Shown here: in pieces, positions 38,209-50,789 of the stretch
Layout: every line of letters starts with the position of its first letter
How positions within the stretch are numbered: the first letter of the stretch is position 1
Assembly (NCBI GenBank): GCA_018907035.1
Contig: JACCIC010000040.1
Coordinates: forward strand, 1,457,501 to 1,521,500
Reading direction: 5' to 3'
Length of the DNA: 64,000 bases
Source of the DNA: Sycobia sp. Sy_11
Taxonomy: Eukaryota > Arthropoda > Insecta > Hymenoptera > Epichrysomallidae
Notes under the pieces: generated by a model
Databases searched by the model: none
What the model was told of the DNA's origin: nothing
What the model saw: only the letters and a program-made list of their open reading frames with translations
Translations under genes and position numbers: made by a program

Positions 38209-41200
38209 ACTATCATGAATGAACTATTACAAAAAAAGAGAAACTCAATGTAAAATTGTTCTAAAGTAACAATCGGATTTCTTCTCCGTCGGCTATTTTC
38301 TCTTCAACCGTGAAGCTTCGCTTTGTCAGAGGTGGTCTGATAGGCCGCACGCTGCTCCTTTATTCCAACTATTCCGAGAATAGATGTCCAAATGTATCTT
38401 TTGCGAAATGGGATCGTCCTTTTATCCCGGGATGGGCAGACTTCGCATTGTTTTTCCGTCTGTTTGTGGCGCTGGCAGCGCGGTACACTCCTACAGAGGT
38501 GCAGGACTGGGAGGTTGATGTCCAGAGCGCATCGGACTGCAATCTTTCCCACAGCAGCAACGACGAGGCTACGACGCGTCCCGGGCCAGAAGCCCCATAG
38601 GTGCCGGAGAGAGTCGCCAGTTGGCCTGCAGTGGGCTTCGACGTTCTTCAGCCAGGATGGTGGTGGTGCAACACGCTCCAGACTTGAGAGATACGAAGGC
38701 GTCGGGAAGATGGTGTGAACTGAGGGAAGGAAATAATTCTCTCTTCGTGTAAAATCAAATCCTCCATTCCAAGTTTCAGTCCTACGTGGTTCGTCAGGTG
38801 AACGGAGGTCGTTCTCCCTCAGCTTTAGCCACGCGGCATGTCTCTTGTTATTTCCCCTGAGCCAGGGGCGACCGTCACTGGGCCTGAACACGCGTTGGCG
38901 AGAGAGGGTAATGCAGCAGTATAGCGGTCGATTCGGCGCGAACATAACAGGTGGCGTGGATCGCGCGCATGAATCTTTGCGAGCTACAAGTCGCCGTATA
39001 ACAACTGGAATTGTTTTCTCAGTCCACTATTGCAGTAGTATTCATTATGCATCTACTGGAGTTATTCATATTGCTCAAGATGTGAATTATGCCTTTTTCA
39101 ATATTGGACGGTATATTTATCGATCGTCTTTTTTGTTCATTCAAACATAAATTATAGTATCATTTTTTTTTAATAACAATAATAGTTATAATTTTAGTCT
39201 TTTTAGCTTGATGTCAGATGTCATTTTGTTCGGCAACTGTAATTAGTTATTACTATAAATAATGTTTTCTTACTTAAGGTTTATTATTACACTAAGCATT
39301 ATAATAGTTGTTATTATTCTTATTGATATTACTCGTACTATATAAAAGTATGCGAGACTTAGTCTATAAGTGCATTATGGGATTGTATGAAGTTAGCGGT
39401 CATACGAAGCGAGGAGTAATCAGATTTTCATGAAGATAACGGCCTTGTGTCATAATGTGCAATAAAAAAATTTTCACTATGAATTAAATTTCTCTACTTA
39501 AATTTCATTTATTTAAAAAAAAAAATCATAGCGGTAAATTATTATTTGGAAAATCTAGTGCAATGCAATGTTTAGACGAATACAATTGTAGTCTCCATGA
39601 TTGAAAAGCAATTCAGTTTAACACGCTGAACTAGACTAATTAAAGAAAAATATTAAGTTATTAAGAATTTAATAGAGAAATAAATAATATTAATTTTTGA
39701 TTATTAAATTTCAGAATTAGTAACTGAAAAATTAGTTGGAGGAGAAAATGCAAAACCTAATGATTTTAAGTTTCAAGTTGGAATATTTGGAAAGCATAAT
39801 AAGAGCCATACGCGTTACCTAGCTTGCAGTGCTGCGATAATATCTGATTATTTTTTAGTGAGTAATGCTGAGTGCTTTTTAGATGCACACGACGAATCGC
39901 TAATGAAGCTAAGGTTTTATGTAGTTTTGGGATCAGTAAATATAAAAGATGATTTTAAATATGTAGATATCATGTATATATATACACTGACTGAGAAACC
40001 TATAGCAAATGGGCATTTTGTAGTAATATTACAGGTAAAATTGGGCTATTTCTTAAATGTAGAACTACTTTGATGAAATTATTTGAAGAATTTAATTGTA
40101 TATTATTTTGAAATATTTTATTTCAGCTAGAAGATAGGTTGTTTTTAAGTGTTAATTATGACTTGGGAAAGCTTTATCTACCAAACGAAAATACAGCATT
40201 TAGTAGTTATGCACGAGTTGCTGGATATGGATTTAAATCGATCGAAGAAAAAAAATCTTATATGGGTAAAGCGAGGCCTACAATTACAGCGATCAAAGAC
40301 CATATATTAACATATGCGGATGTATTTATTTATGAGAGCAAGGAATGCAAAGACTGGAATCCGCGTATGTTTACAGAAAGACATATGTGCGGTCAAATGA
40401 TAACAGAGCCTGGAATAGCACAGCGAGGCCTTTGCTCAGTGAGTTTCTTATGATATTTGTTTTACCTGAATTATGCATAATGTGACATAGCCATATTTCT
40501 AATATGAAAAATTTGAAAAATTTACTGTTGTAGTTTTAAAAGTTTTATAATCTTAAAATTTATCATGTTACTATAAACTTATTCAGAATGTTATATTATC
40601 TTTTTAGTTGCGTCTCATAGACACTTGATATCCATTAAAAAGCAACGACTACTTTTGTGATATTTGCGTTAGTTTTCATTTCGACAATAGAATATTTTTC
40701 AAGTTAATACTAAGTTAATATCATATTCCATGATGTTTAATTTAATTATAATACTTTAATATAGTTCGTAGAATGTATATACAGACTGTTCTAAAAGTGC
40801 TGAGACACTCAGATAACTAGCGAAATACATTATGTTTTTAAAGTGTTAGGCCATAACCTTTAAGAATTTTCCACGATGCATTCGATGGTGTCCTTTATTG
40901 TGACTTTGGATTTACTTTCAAGATCATTGCATACTCAACTTTACGTAACCAAATGGAACGGAAAATTTTACATCCAACTACTACTTAATAAAGTAAAAAT
41001 TAAGGTAAACTTTCTAAGTCAAGTGGAGGTCATTAAGGTCATATAGTGGTAAAATAAATAAAAGGATCTCACAGAGAATTATATACTTGATTTATTCAAC
41101 AACAACTGGAAATATTGTCTCGGTAGTTTAAAGAGATAGTTAGCCACCAATCTCATTGTCAATAAAATATCTCTTATAGCGTCAAACGAATAGCAAACGA

Positions 41201-42801
41201 ATCTCGAAGTTTCTGCATTTATCTTTAGCATTATCCAGGAAGAAGCCGTGAATATAGTAGTTTTCCCATTGGGTTACTTGGTAAGTGTAAGTCACCTAGA
41301 CTCTCGCGTTATAGGCAAAAGAGCGTACGTGATATTCATCATAAAGATTCAAACTATTTTTCACCTACTACGCAACAATGACCCGAGCTATTGTAGAAAG
41401 CTGTAACAATATTTTCAATAATTTGAATTGAAAGTGTAGCGCATTCATAGAATTATTTTTTGTCGTAATTTTGTTCAATCGTGAGGTTTTATTTTATAAA
41501 CTCGATCTTTACAAAAAATCCAAGAAAATAGTCTGGACGTGTTATCTTTGGTCACCTTGCCTGTCATTCAATTATACGTTTGCATACTTATTATACATCT
41601 GTCAGTAAACACTTGTTAAAGTTAGCGCTTTTAAGTTAGACGTTAAAGTCAGTGCGCGTTGTACATGACGTACGAATTAGAGAGGAGTTCCATTCTGTGG
41701 ATAGCCGTTATTATTCAAGTTATCTCTGATAATCTCTCTGATTATAGGAAGAAATTGTAGCATTCAAATAATAATACCCTCAACAACATTGTCCCATAAT
41801 TACATTTCTGTATGTAATTATAGGATAATATTCCAACCCATAATAGTCCAAACTCACACTAATTTTTCTTATTTTTCACAACCGTCGAGAGAATGAAAAA
41901 GTTTACGTTCAAATATGTATTTAAATGGAATTTTAAAGTAATCTCTGATCTAGAGATCTACAGATAACCAGCTATTTAATATGTTCAAAACTAACTATGA
42001 ATACTGGAAAGAAAAAATGGAGAAATAAACTTTTTCATTCTCTTGATTAAGAGAGACAAAAAGGGGCTTTTCATTTGGAACAAAAAAGTATTCATCTTGA
42101 AATGACCTTAAAGTCAAAATATAGGCCACTATTGTCTCACTATTTCTCGTTGAAAATTACTAAAGGATGCATCTGAACCTCTTCAAAATTAGTGTACCTT
42201 GTGAGTGATCTAGGTGTCTTGGGACTTTTCTTCACTAACCTCCATATTCTACACTGACCTTGGACTTGAATACATATATGAACTTTAAATTTTTTGTTTT
42301 TTGGATTACCACACTTAAAACGGGATCGTTCTATTTAAAAAACAGTTGAGCTTGAAATGACCATGAAGATGATTGCCAAAGTCAAAATAAAGGTCATCAA
42401 TGAATTCCTCATTGAAAATTACTAAAAATTGTAACCTGACTCCTTCAAAAAATACTGCATTTCTAATAATAATAATAATACTAGTGAGTTATCTGGGTGT
42501 CCCAGGCTTTCGAAATGAAATATTTAAGTAATTCTTCATTAAGAAATATTTTGTATAATTTTAATGTTGTATTTTACGTTTATTTAATAGAAATTTGTTA
42601 CAGCATGATGAAGGCAGTCCTCTCTTTATTGGCGAATATATTGTAGGAGTGGCAACCAGAAATCGTCAAGATTGTGATAATACTGTTCATGGACAATTAT
42701 ACAGCAAAATAACGTATTATCTAGATTTTATCAAGGGAATAACATACGCAAATCTTACAGAAGGTACCATTGTTCACAGAAATCGGCCACACTTTATGTA
42801 A
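33277..42801 (+). CDS. Gene 4: secreted trypsin-fold pseudoprotease (296 aa)
   Basis: Exons are 33277-33337, 39715-40034, 40127-40438 and 42604-42801 (stop TAA). Exon 1 is one codon shorter than in genes 1-3 and 6. Intron 1 is 6.4 kb, the longest of the array, and holds a mariner relic, a foldback element, an AT-rich MITE-like unit and a GC island; intron 3 holds a TIR element. The exon 1 phase fits exon 2 and no other exon 1 lies between, so I join them. Lys26 is at P1, LVGG at 27-30, and sequons are NKS at 49-51 and NLT near the end. His57 is Glu73, Asp102 aligns with Phe122 and Ser195 is Glu234 (HDEGSP). A poly(A) signal AATAAA is at 42869-42874. Confidence 0.85.
34299..34363. repeat. Inverted repeat, 12-bp perfect arms
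   Basis: GGAATCTCTTAC (34299-34310) and GTAAGAGATTCC (34352-34363) flank 41 bp. Could be a tiny MITE; no other evidence. Confidence 0.5.
34761..35018. mobile_element. Palindromic foldback element, about 258 bp
   Basis: The ends are GGCCTAACTAACACGCAGG and CTGTGTATTAGTTAGGCTT. Pairing continues almost to the centre: ATAAAAACCGATCTTTTTT with AAAAAAGATCGGTTTTTAT, CTTCACAAGAC with GTCTTGAGAAG, GCTTAGA with TCTAAGC, and CTCTATTTAAT with ATTGAATAGAG. The loop around 34888-34900 is small. The unit therefore folds into one long hairpin. It interrupts, or abuts, mariner relic C in intron 1 of gene 4. No coding capacity. Confidence 0.8.
35019..35890 (-). mobile_element. Mariner relic C in intron 1 of gene 4
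   Basis: Minus-strand reading gives mariner transposase blocks in broken frames: NVYKWYNEFKASRD (helix-turn-helix region, about 35785), FLQKDRRISIYEEMI, IITGDEIWIYAYNPETT (first catalytic Asp in GDE, about 35430-35480) and, toward 35100, a decayed HYDNAPS region. Several stops. It belongs to a different mariner lineage from relics A and B. Orientation is opposite to the host gene. Its 3' end is lost or lies beyond the foldback element. Confidence 0.75.
36063..37048. mobile_element. AT-rich MITE-like element with internal minisatellite
   Basis: The ends are inverted: CATTGAAAAAAAAATTAGTT on the left and, read from the right, CGCTGAAAAAATAGATTAGTT. The inside is nearly pure A+T and is built from many diverged copies of an (A)ACTAAATATTTxxTTAGA-like unit in both orientations. 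No coding frame. No clear target duplication was found. Confidence 0.55.
38160..38205. repeat. (TA)n microsatellite
   Basis: About 22 TA units, just left of the GC-rich island. Confidence 0.95.
38280..39010. other. GC-rich island of unknown origin in intron 1 of gene 4
   Basis: About 700 bp near or above 50% G+C, against about a quarter around it. The minus strand has a 213-codon open frame (38945-38304) and the plus strand has frames of about 100 codons (38310-38600, 38392-38718). Frames this long on both strands are expected in GC-rich DNA because stop codons are rarer, so openness alone does not show coding. I recognise no domain. Could be inserted foreign or retrocopied sequence, or a non-coding exon. 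Confidence 0.4.
40780..42530. mobile_element. Non-autonomous TIR element in intron 3 of gene 4
   Basis: The left end CTGAGACACTCAGATAACTAGCG (from about 40782) matches the inverse of the right end AGTGAGTTATCTGGGTGTCCCAGG (to about 42515). A second, internal copy of the right-end motif occurs near 42190-42225 (GAGTGATCTAGGTGTCTTGGG). The two are preceded by similar GACC..AAAGTCAAAATA.AGG and GTTGAAAATTACTAAA blocks, so the 3' part is tandemly duplicated. No transposase seen. Confidence 0.55.
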
Positions 42802-45400
42802 TAAATTTTCTAGCATTCAAATTCTGTAACTAGAATGAACTGAAAAATTCTTTATAGGAGAATCACTCAATAAATATTTTACTATGACATTGGTGAATTC
42901 TCAAATTTTTGTAACAGAATAATGTAACAGAATGATCTTCGATGTTGAAGGAAAAGTATACATTTTATAATTTATAAGTCGTTACTTCAAAATTGTATAT
43001 ATTAGTTTCTTTTGATACAATAAAGAGAAAACAAAACAAGATCATTGTCTGAATAATGTTGAGGGAAGCCTTGAAATTGTGCTTGTGTCTTTGTAACTAA
43101 AATACACAGATTATACTTATTCTAACTTTTCTAAAAATTATTCTTTCTTTTCTAAAAATTATGCGTATTCTAACAAGTATAAGCCGTAATCAATTTTTAT
43201 ACCACAATGCAGCGGAAGTTCCTTAATCTTGCGAAACCTTTTGGCCCGAGTAAAGCATGGTGTTATTGAGTCTCGAGAGTTAAGAATTACACACTAATGC
43301 TAATCGTTATTTTATATTACGGTAGTCGAAAAGTCATACGAATAACCTAAAATATTATTATGTACTCATTGCTTAGCTAATACAGGGTGGTAAACTGTTT
43401 TCTTCTTAGAAACATAACATGTTGAAAGACCGGAAATCTGGTTTATAAGATACATATTCATATATAGATGCATAGGAGGAAAGTTTGAGAAAAAAATTAA
43501 TTTCAATTTTTTAATTTATTTATTATTTACGATTATTATTAATTTCACAGCAGTGGATATTTCAGTTCATTAATGAATAATAATTTATATTATGTTTGGG
43601 TGTAATATATTAGCATCCTCTATCGCAGCTTAGGCGGAGATTTTAATGTAACCGATTTATTACACGGTTAAATCATATCTATTTAAAAAATACTCTATGT
43701 AGAAATCTATATTTCTATAGATAGCTTTACCTATGATAATATTTCTGGAGAAAAACATCAGTTAGTCCCAAGACAGTCCCCCCCGCCCTATTCTTCTGAA
43801 CATGCATGTGTTTATGCCTTTTGGAACACTGATTACGAAGGTCATAATGACATTAAATGGAAATTAAATATTTATTATAAAATCCACAAAAAGTCCATAA
43901 AAGCCATAGTTTTTTAATTTATTTCACAAAGTAAAAAAAATTTCAAATAACTTCAAAGACAAAATGATAGATCTCAGTAATATACATATTATTTCTTTTA
44001 AATATTTAAAATATTAAAACAAAGTATATTTAAAAAATATTTTCCTTTTTTTAATTTTTCAAAAAGAACTGATTTTTAATTCATTTATAATCGTATGTTG
44101 CTGATCATATAATTTAGCTGTCGCGTTATGAAATTCCTGTTATTATTTTATATGAATTTCAGATTGACGTTAAACTTTCAGTCCCTTGAAGATCTAGTTG
44201 CTGAGAATGGGAAATGTATTTTTACTGCCTCTGCCCCTTAATTCAACAAAGATTAATAAATAAAATAATAATATTACTAGTTTACCATACCCTTACTTTT
44301 AGTATATTCTTTCATTCATATAAAACCATATTTTTATGTTCATTCTTAAAAGTATCAACGAAATGAATTGATGAAAATGGTTAACTTTTTAATAGTTTAA
44401 AAGTTAACTTTAACTTATAAATTGTTAGTTGAAGCTTGTGATAGTACAATTCATATCCATCGGATACAATTCATACCCGAAGTATTATATATCGATGACT
44501 TGATTTTTTATATATTATATATCCCGAATTGATTTTGAATTATTTTAAATTACGATCCTGCTTCTGGTGACCTTGGCCTCGATCACTGCTATACAATCAC
44601 ATAGTGCTTATAAGATGCTTCAAACTATGAAAGAATATATAATAAATAATGGCTTTAAAATTTTGCAGATAGGTACAATCTATAACTCTAATAAGTTTCT
44701 ATTACCTTTCATTTTCAGGTTTTGAATTACAAACTTATTACGATCGAGGAAGAGATTCTCACGGTTTTGGAAAAAAGAAGATTTGTACTTATATAATCTT
44801 ATTTTGAATATCTTTTAAACTATTATATCGCACATTCTTATCTTTAGGTATTAAGTGTACAAACACTTCTAACGCAGAGTAAAGGTTACATAAATAAAAA
44901 GACCCTTGATTAGTTTCGCATATTAATTTCATCAGCTAAAATAATGTTTCGGCGCTTAGACAATCTACAAAAAACCAACGGCTCCGTAAAAATGATTTAA
45001 GAAATTTATGAAGCTTCTTAAAAATGATTTAAGAAATTTATGAAGCCAACCAAAGACTCTTGCTGTTTACTGCATCAACTGTATGCTGTTACTTATATAT
45101 TATGTTAGAATATTAATTCTTTAAATTGTGTATATCTGCAAAGAAAATTCTCAATTTACGTGGTATAATAACTTACTAAAACAACATTCAAATCACCCAG
45201 TTGTCAATACTGTTAATATACTATTAAAAGGAAAACGTTCTAAATTCTATAATTCATTAAAAATTCGATTCACTAATTTGTAATATGTCATTAAAGAAAT
45301 GATATCTATCTTTCATAAAGAATACCAGTGTAACCTGTAAAATATATATAAATATATTATACTAGTAAATGCTTAGACATATTTATTCCATGTTATTTTC
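42802..45400. other. AT-rich spacer between genes 4 and 5
   Basis: No gene or recognised transposon. A short C run (43780-43792) is the only notable composition change. Confidence 0.45.
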
Positions 45401-45409
45401 AATCATTGT

Positions 45410-45418
45410 CTTATCTTT
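45410..45418 (-). promoter_or_regulatory. GATA-type site upstream of gene 5
   Basis: CTTATCTTT, followed by CTGATTA as before gene 1, begins 142 bp before the start codon. The extra distance is explained by a 56-bp TA run between site and start. Confidence 0.5.
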
Positions 45419-45437
45419 CTGATTAATCTTAATAACC

Positions 45438-45440
<3 letters not shown>

Positions 45441-45496
<56 letters not shown>
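45441..45496. repeat. (TA)n microsatellite in the promoter of gene 5
   Basis: 28 TA units between the GATA-type site and the start codon. The other paralogues have only short TATATA stretches here. Confidence 0.95.
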
Positions 45497-45497
<1 letters not shown>

Positions 45498-45551
45498 GAT
45501 TTGAAAACTATCTGCAATTAACTACGTTCCATCGACAATATACCTTACAAA

Positions 45552-48500
45552 ATGGCGTTTTTTAATATTTTTCTCGTATTTTCTTTCCTGGTTTCCAATC
45601 TTTTGTTGATCAATTGTGGTAAGGAATATTGATATAATTCATTTTTGTAAATGAACTGATCGCTGAACATTCATTATTCTTCTGTTGTAATTGTAATTTC
45701 CTATGCTTGTAACTTTCTCTTACAAAAAACAATGAGATACGCTTTTAAAGCCATTAAAAAGACTTCAATGACTTCAATATATTGAATTCCTGAATAATAT
45801 AATACATAATTTAATACGTTGTATTACTGAATTTTTATATAAAAGATAATATAATTAAATTTGTCGCATCTCCTTACTTTTAGAATAAGTTTTATTTATC
45901 GAATCGAGATTTCAAAAAATTTCGAACAGCTTAAAAGTGCGTGCCGTAGTAGTAAGCTAAAATGTCAACACAAAATCATAGTTTTAATTTTATAGCTGTA
46001 TTAGACCCCTTGCTTTTGAAATAAAATAACAATGAATATAGAAGCACTCCTTGTTTTATAGCGTACAAATCTCTGTAAGATAAAGTTTCATTAATTTCAT
46101 TTCTTTTTTCACCGGGTCCGTTTCGCTTACCCTGCAGAACTACGATACAATAGAACAAATTTTTTATTGATAATCTAATTTGATTGAATTATTTTAATTA
46201 TAACACAATGCCAGAATAGTCAGGATTTTAACATCATTACCACATGGCTATTCTTGTATTAAACAAATTTTATTAATTACGTTATTGATTATCTTTAAAT
46301 TGAATATCAAGGGAGTCAAATATCGTTATAAATAAATAAAGAATCTTTTTTTGCTCATTTTTTAAATTTAAAGAATTTAAACTTAGAATTTATAACATTT
46401 TATGCCAATATTGTGGAAACTACTTGATGGATTGGATATTGATTCAGCTTTATAATCAAACATATTATATCTAGATATGCGTAGCAGAACCGAAGCTACA
46501 AGATAAATAGTTAGCACAATTCGGTCCGATCCGTAATTATGCAAGACATAGTTGTTCAATTAAAAATATATATGGAGTTCTAATAAAAAATTTTTCATTG
46601 CACAAAAATAAGTTTATTTCTATAAAGAAATTATATAAAATTGGGGCATTTATGCTAAACATCCTTTAATTGCAAAATTATCGCATCAGAATACGTTCAA
46701 AAAGATCGAGCAAGAGAAAGAAAGAGAAGAAGAGAGGGATAGGGAGAGATGATAAAAGAAAAAGACAAAATGGAAGAAAAACAGAGGGAGGGAACAGCTT
46801 GTATCTGTTTTATATATTATTTAGTACAGTAAGAAAATTAGCCGAGAGTTTCCGAGCCTTTAAATTTAATATCTGAGAATCTAGTCCTTGCATCTCGAAG
46901 TACTTGAGATTTGAACGTATGATTTTCTCTAATGTAAATAAAGTACTTAATAAATTAAATATAGAAATAATAATAATGTACTTCTGTGTTAATATTGTAT
47001 TGAATAACTTGGAGGGTTTTTATGAAATTTTGTCAGATAAATAATTCGGAGAGATAAACTTTGTTTTACCAGTCTGGATTGATTCCTTTATTTGTCGAAT
47101 CCAAATTTGAAGTTTGGAAATGTGATTCAATTTCAAGGAAAGATTCAAAGATAGTATTGTTGAAATGGGGAGTTTAATTTTGTAATAAGCATTGTAATTT
47201 AATATTTAGAATTGTAATTTTCTGAATAATCGATTGATTTGCAGTAATTTATGAATTCCATTTTCAACATGTATTGGATTATGTCTAGTTAATACAGCCG
47301 TTGGTTGATTTTTAATCTGTTTAATAAAGTTCTGATCTTCAATACAGTAAGTATATATTTATTTCCTTACGTCAGAAAATGGTTCCAAATGATGTATAAA
47401 TATTAGTTCGTTAAATTGCTAGTGTAGCCCTTGATATATCCTTATTTGTATTATACTGAGCTATATAACTAACTAACATTCTTTACATCTTTTAACAAAA
47501 TAATCTCTGTTCATAAGAAGCTAGATGTAAACTTACGCAATTTGTTTTATTAGTTTGTTAATTCATAATATCTTAATCATTTTTCTGGCATATTTCGTCT
47601 TACCTCTGGCATAAATATATTAAACTGTCGATCTTTATATTATATTCTTGGATTCCTAATAGTGAAAGAATAGGTAAATACCTTTTTCAAAACTTACGTT
47701 ATTCCTTAGAGAGACCTAAGGTATCAAAACTGTGGTCGTTCAATCATGATAATCTAGGTTTGTTACGTTAAAACTTTTTAATTTTTTACATCATCATGTC
47801 TTCATCCCGATTAACAGTGCTATATTCACACAAATTATTCTTTATTTTCAAGTATTCGCTTGCAAGAAGGGTATGTATATTGATGCAGCATTATTATCCT
47901 TTTTTGTATAATACAATGGTATAATACAATGGTATAATACAATGGTATAACACAATTCTTCTAACTTTCTTCTCGATCTCATTATTTTATGATGAATCTA
48001 TTACATTCATAAACGGCTTACGATCGGTGAAAATTATAAAGTGTATTTCATATGGATTATCTTTAAAGTATTGCCAAGATCATTATAAACAGTACTTCCT
48101 TCTCTGCTATACTATATCTTGACTCCGTGCCGTTTAGAATACTACTAGCATAAGCAGTTAACTTCCCAATGCCGTGAAACTTCAAAGCAGTACTCTTAAA
48201 ACATAGCTATTTGCATCGGATGTTAAAATAAAATTCTTGCTAAAATGTAGATATTACAATAATAGATCGCTAATGAGCTTCTGTTTCATTTTTAATATAC
48301 TTCTTAGCATTGCCTATTTCAAACATAACTGACTCCTTACTGTAGAAGCATAGTTTATGACGAAGAAATTTGACTGTAATCTTTCAAAAATTTGCGACCA
48401 TATCTCGTACGCCTTATGAATCTTTTCGGTTCTTTGATACTATATATATATCTTTTTTACAGCATCAATCTTTGTTGGGTTCATTTGAATTTCATTTCAC

Positions 48501-50741
48501 GTTGCCCTAATTATTATAATATTCTCTCGGGCCTAAAAAATTATATTTTTCCGGTTTCAATTTCGTGCCGTGATCTGTTAATTGTTTGAATACGATTTTT
48601 ATGTTACGCACAAAGGAAATTAAAGAATACATTATAAAATTATACGAAGAAAATTATAGAAATTGACGTTTCAGTACATTGCATAAGAACGATTCATAAC
48701 ATATTAAAAAAAAATTAAAATTCATATATCACTTTGCCATTTTGTATTCATATTCTACCACATCCGGTTATATCTGTGCTACCATATATCTAATATATAT
48801 GCTATGAGAATGTAAGCTTATGCAGGAAAATGTAACGAAATTTCAATATTTTTAATTAAAATTATGTTATACCATATTACTGTATTAAGTTGAATAAAGA
48901 TTCGATTATTTCTATACCAAATTCGTGAAGTTAAGCGAATCGTGAAGTCAAGAGAATCGTGAACTAGAGAGAGAAAGCACACTTCAGCAAAGGCGAACAG
49001 GTGAAACCGTCTCTAGGGCACCAGTCACAAGAGTGAGAAAAATTCCATACTCAATTAGAATTTATTAAGTTAACTCAAAATTTATTAATTTGGTAGGCTG
49101 CGGATCTCAGAACCGGCCTAATGAGGCGACCTGTCTTTTTTATCATACTCAAAGAGTGGGACTTGAAACGACGTTTAGACAACGATTAAGAATAAAGATA
49201 AAGGCGCCTATAATTTAATTATTAGGAGGCGAACTTAGTTTTCGACCTTCACGTTTAAATGTCGATATATGTAGTACGAAAAGTCAGATGTATCGGATCT
49301 AGTACTTATTTTTTAGTTTTGGCACTTACCAATAAAATTCAGTTGACAGGCACCACCATTTGTGTAAACATTATAATTTTTTGATCAGTGAAAAACGAAT
49401 GGTCAGAAACCATTTTTTGAAAATATCCTTTTGCACTATTTTGATTTGAAAAAGTGTTGCAGAATCTTATCGATTGCTTCAAAAATGACAAAGAACGTTC
49501 TGGACAACCGAAAAGGTTTGAAGATAGTGAATTGCAATCATTATTGGTCGAAAACTCAGCTCAAACGCAGAAAGAACTCGCTAATAAGTTAGGAGTCAGT
49601 GATAGAGCAGTTGACAAGCGTTTACATGCAATGGGTAAAATTTATAAAGAAGGAAAATGAATGCGACAAGATTTGACCGAAAGTGGCATTATGAATCGAT
49701 GCAACATCGCACATTTGCTTGCCAGGCAAAAAAGAAGAGTTTTCTGTGGCGTATTGTGACTGGTGATGAAAAGTGTATCTACTATGAGAATCCTACGCGC
49801 AAAAAGTTATAGGTTTACCCAGGCCAACCGTCCATATCGACACCAAAACGGAACATCTACGGCCAAAAGGTATACAAACGCCAACTAAATGATTTGTAAC
49901 AAAAATTGGTCGAACATAGATCAGCAATTGCGAGCAATAGGCGCAAAGTCATTCTCTTACATGACAACGCTTGGCCACATGTTGTGAAAGCCGTCAAAAA
50001 CACCTTCTTGAAGCTCGAATGGGAAGTATTGCCGCACCCAGCCAGACATAGCGGAGTAGTCGCCACACATAGCGGCTTCTGATTACCATCTATTCAGATC
50101 GATGCAGCACGATCTCGTTGATAGGTACTTCCGACATGTTCAAGAAGTACAAGAATTTGTGGATGATTGGATCACCCTAAACTACCATCGTTCTTTCGCC
50201 ACAGTATCGTCATATTGCCAGAAATATGGGAAAAAGTAGTAGATAATGACTGAAAATATTTTGATTATGCTAACATGTATCCATTTCCCATCATCAATGT
50301 CCTTTTTCTGTTAAAAAAGTTTGGAAACTATGTTCGCCTCCTAATATAAAAGCACATGCGAGGTTTTCTATATGCCGATAAAAATTGAATTCATTAATGC
50401 TGTATTTTTTATATTTAAGTCCCAATGAATGTTGGCAAACGATCACGAGAGAGTTTGTCAAAAGCGGCATTTGACTGAGAGTTATCCCTGGAAGAAATAC
50501 ATTTTATTTTTAAGGTATAAACAAGGAATTTTCGAATGAAGATATGATTTGTACTACCTAGTAACTGCTTTCCAGCCTATTAAAAATTGCTAGACTTCTA
50601 CCAGGGATTTTATTATTATTTTTTATTCTTTTCTATTATATATCTGTTTATAATGAATTGTTAATTTTATAAATAAATAAATAGATATTTAAATTGATTT
50701 ATTTAATGACCGGCATGATTCACCTAGATAAGTAATATAAG

Positions 50742-50789
<48 letters not shown>

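Noticed and set aside
38304..38945. A 213-aa protein-coding gene on the minus strand
   Set aside because: The frame is long, but frames are long on both strands of this GC-rich patch and no domain is seen. Kept only as an island of unknown origin.
46670..46876. Lys/Arg-rich small protein
   Set aside because: The frame follows a purine-rich low-complexity stretch with no splice or homology support.
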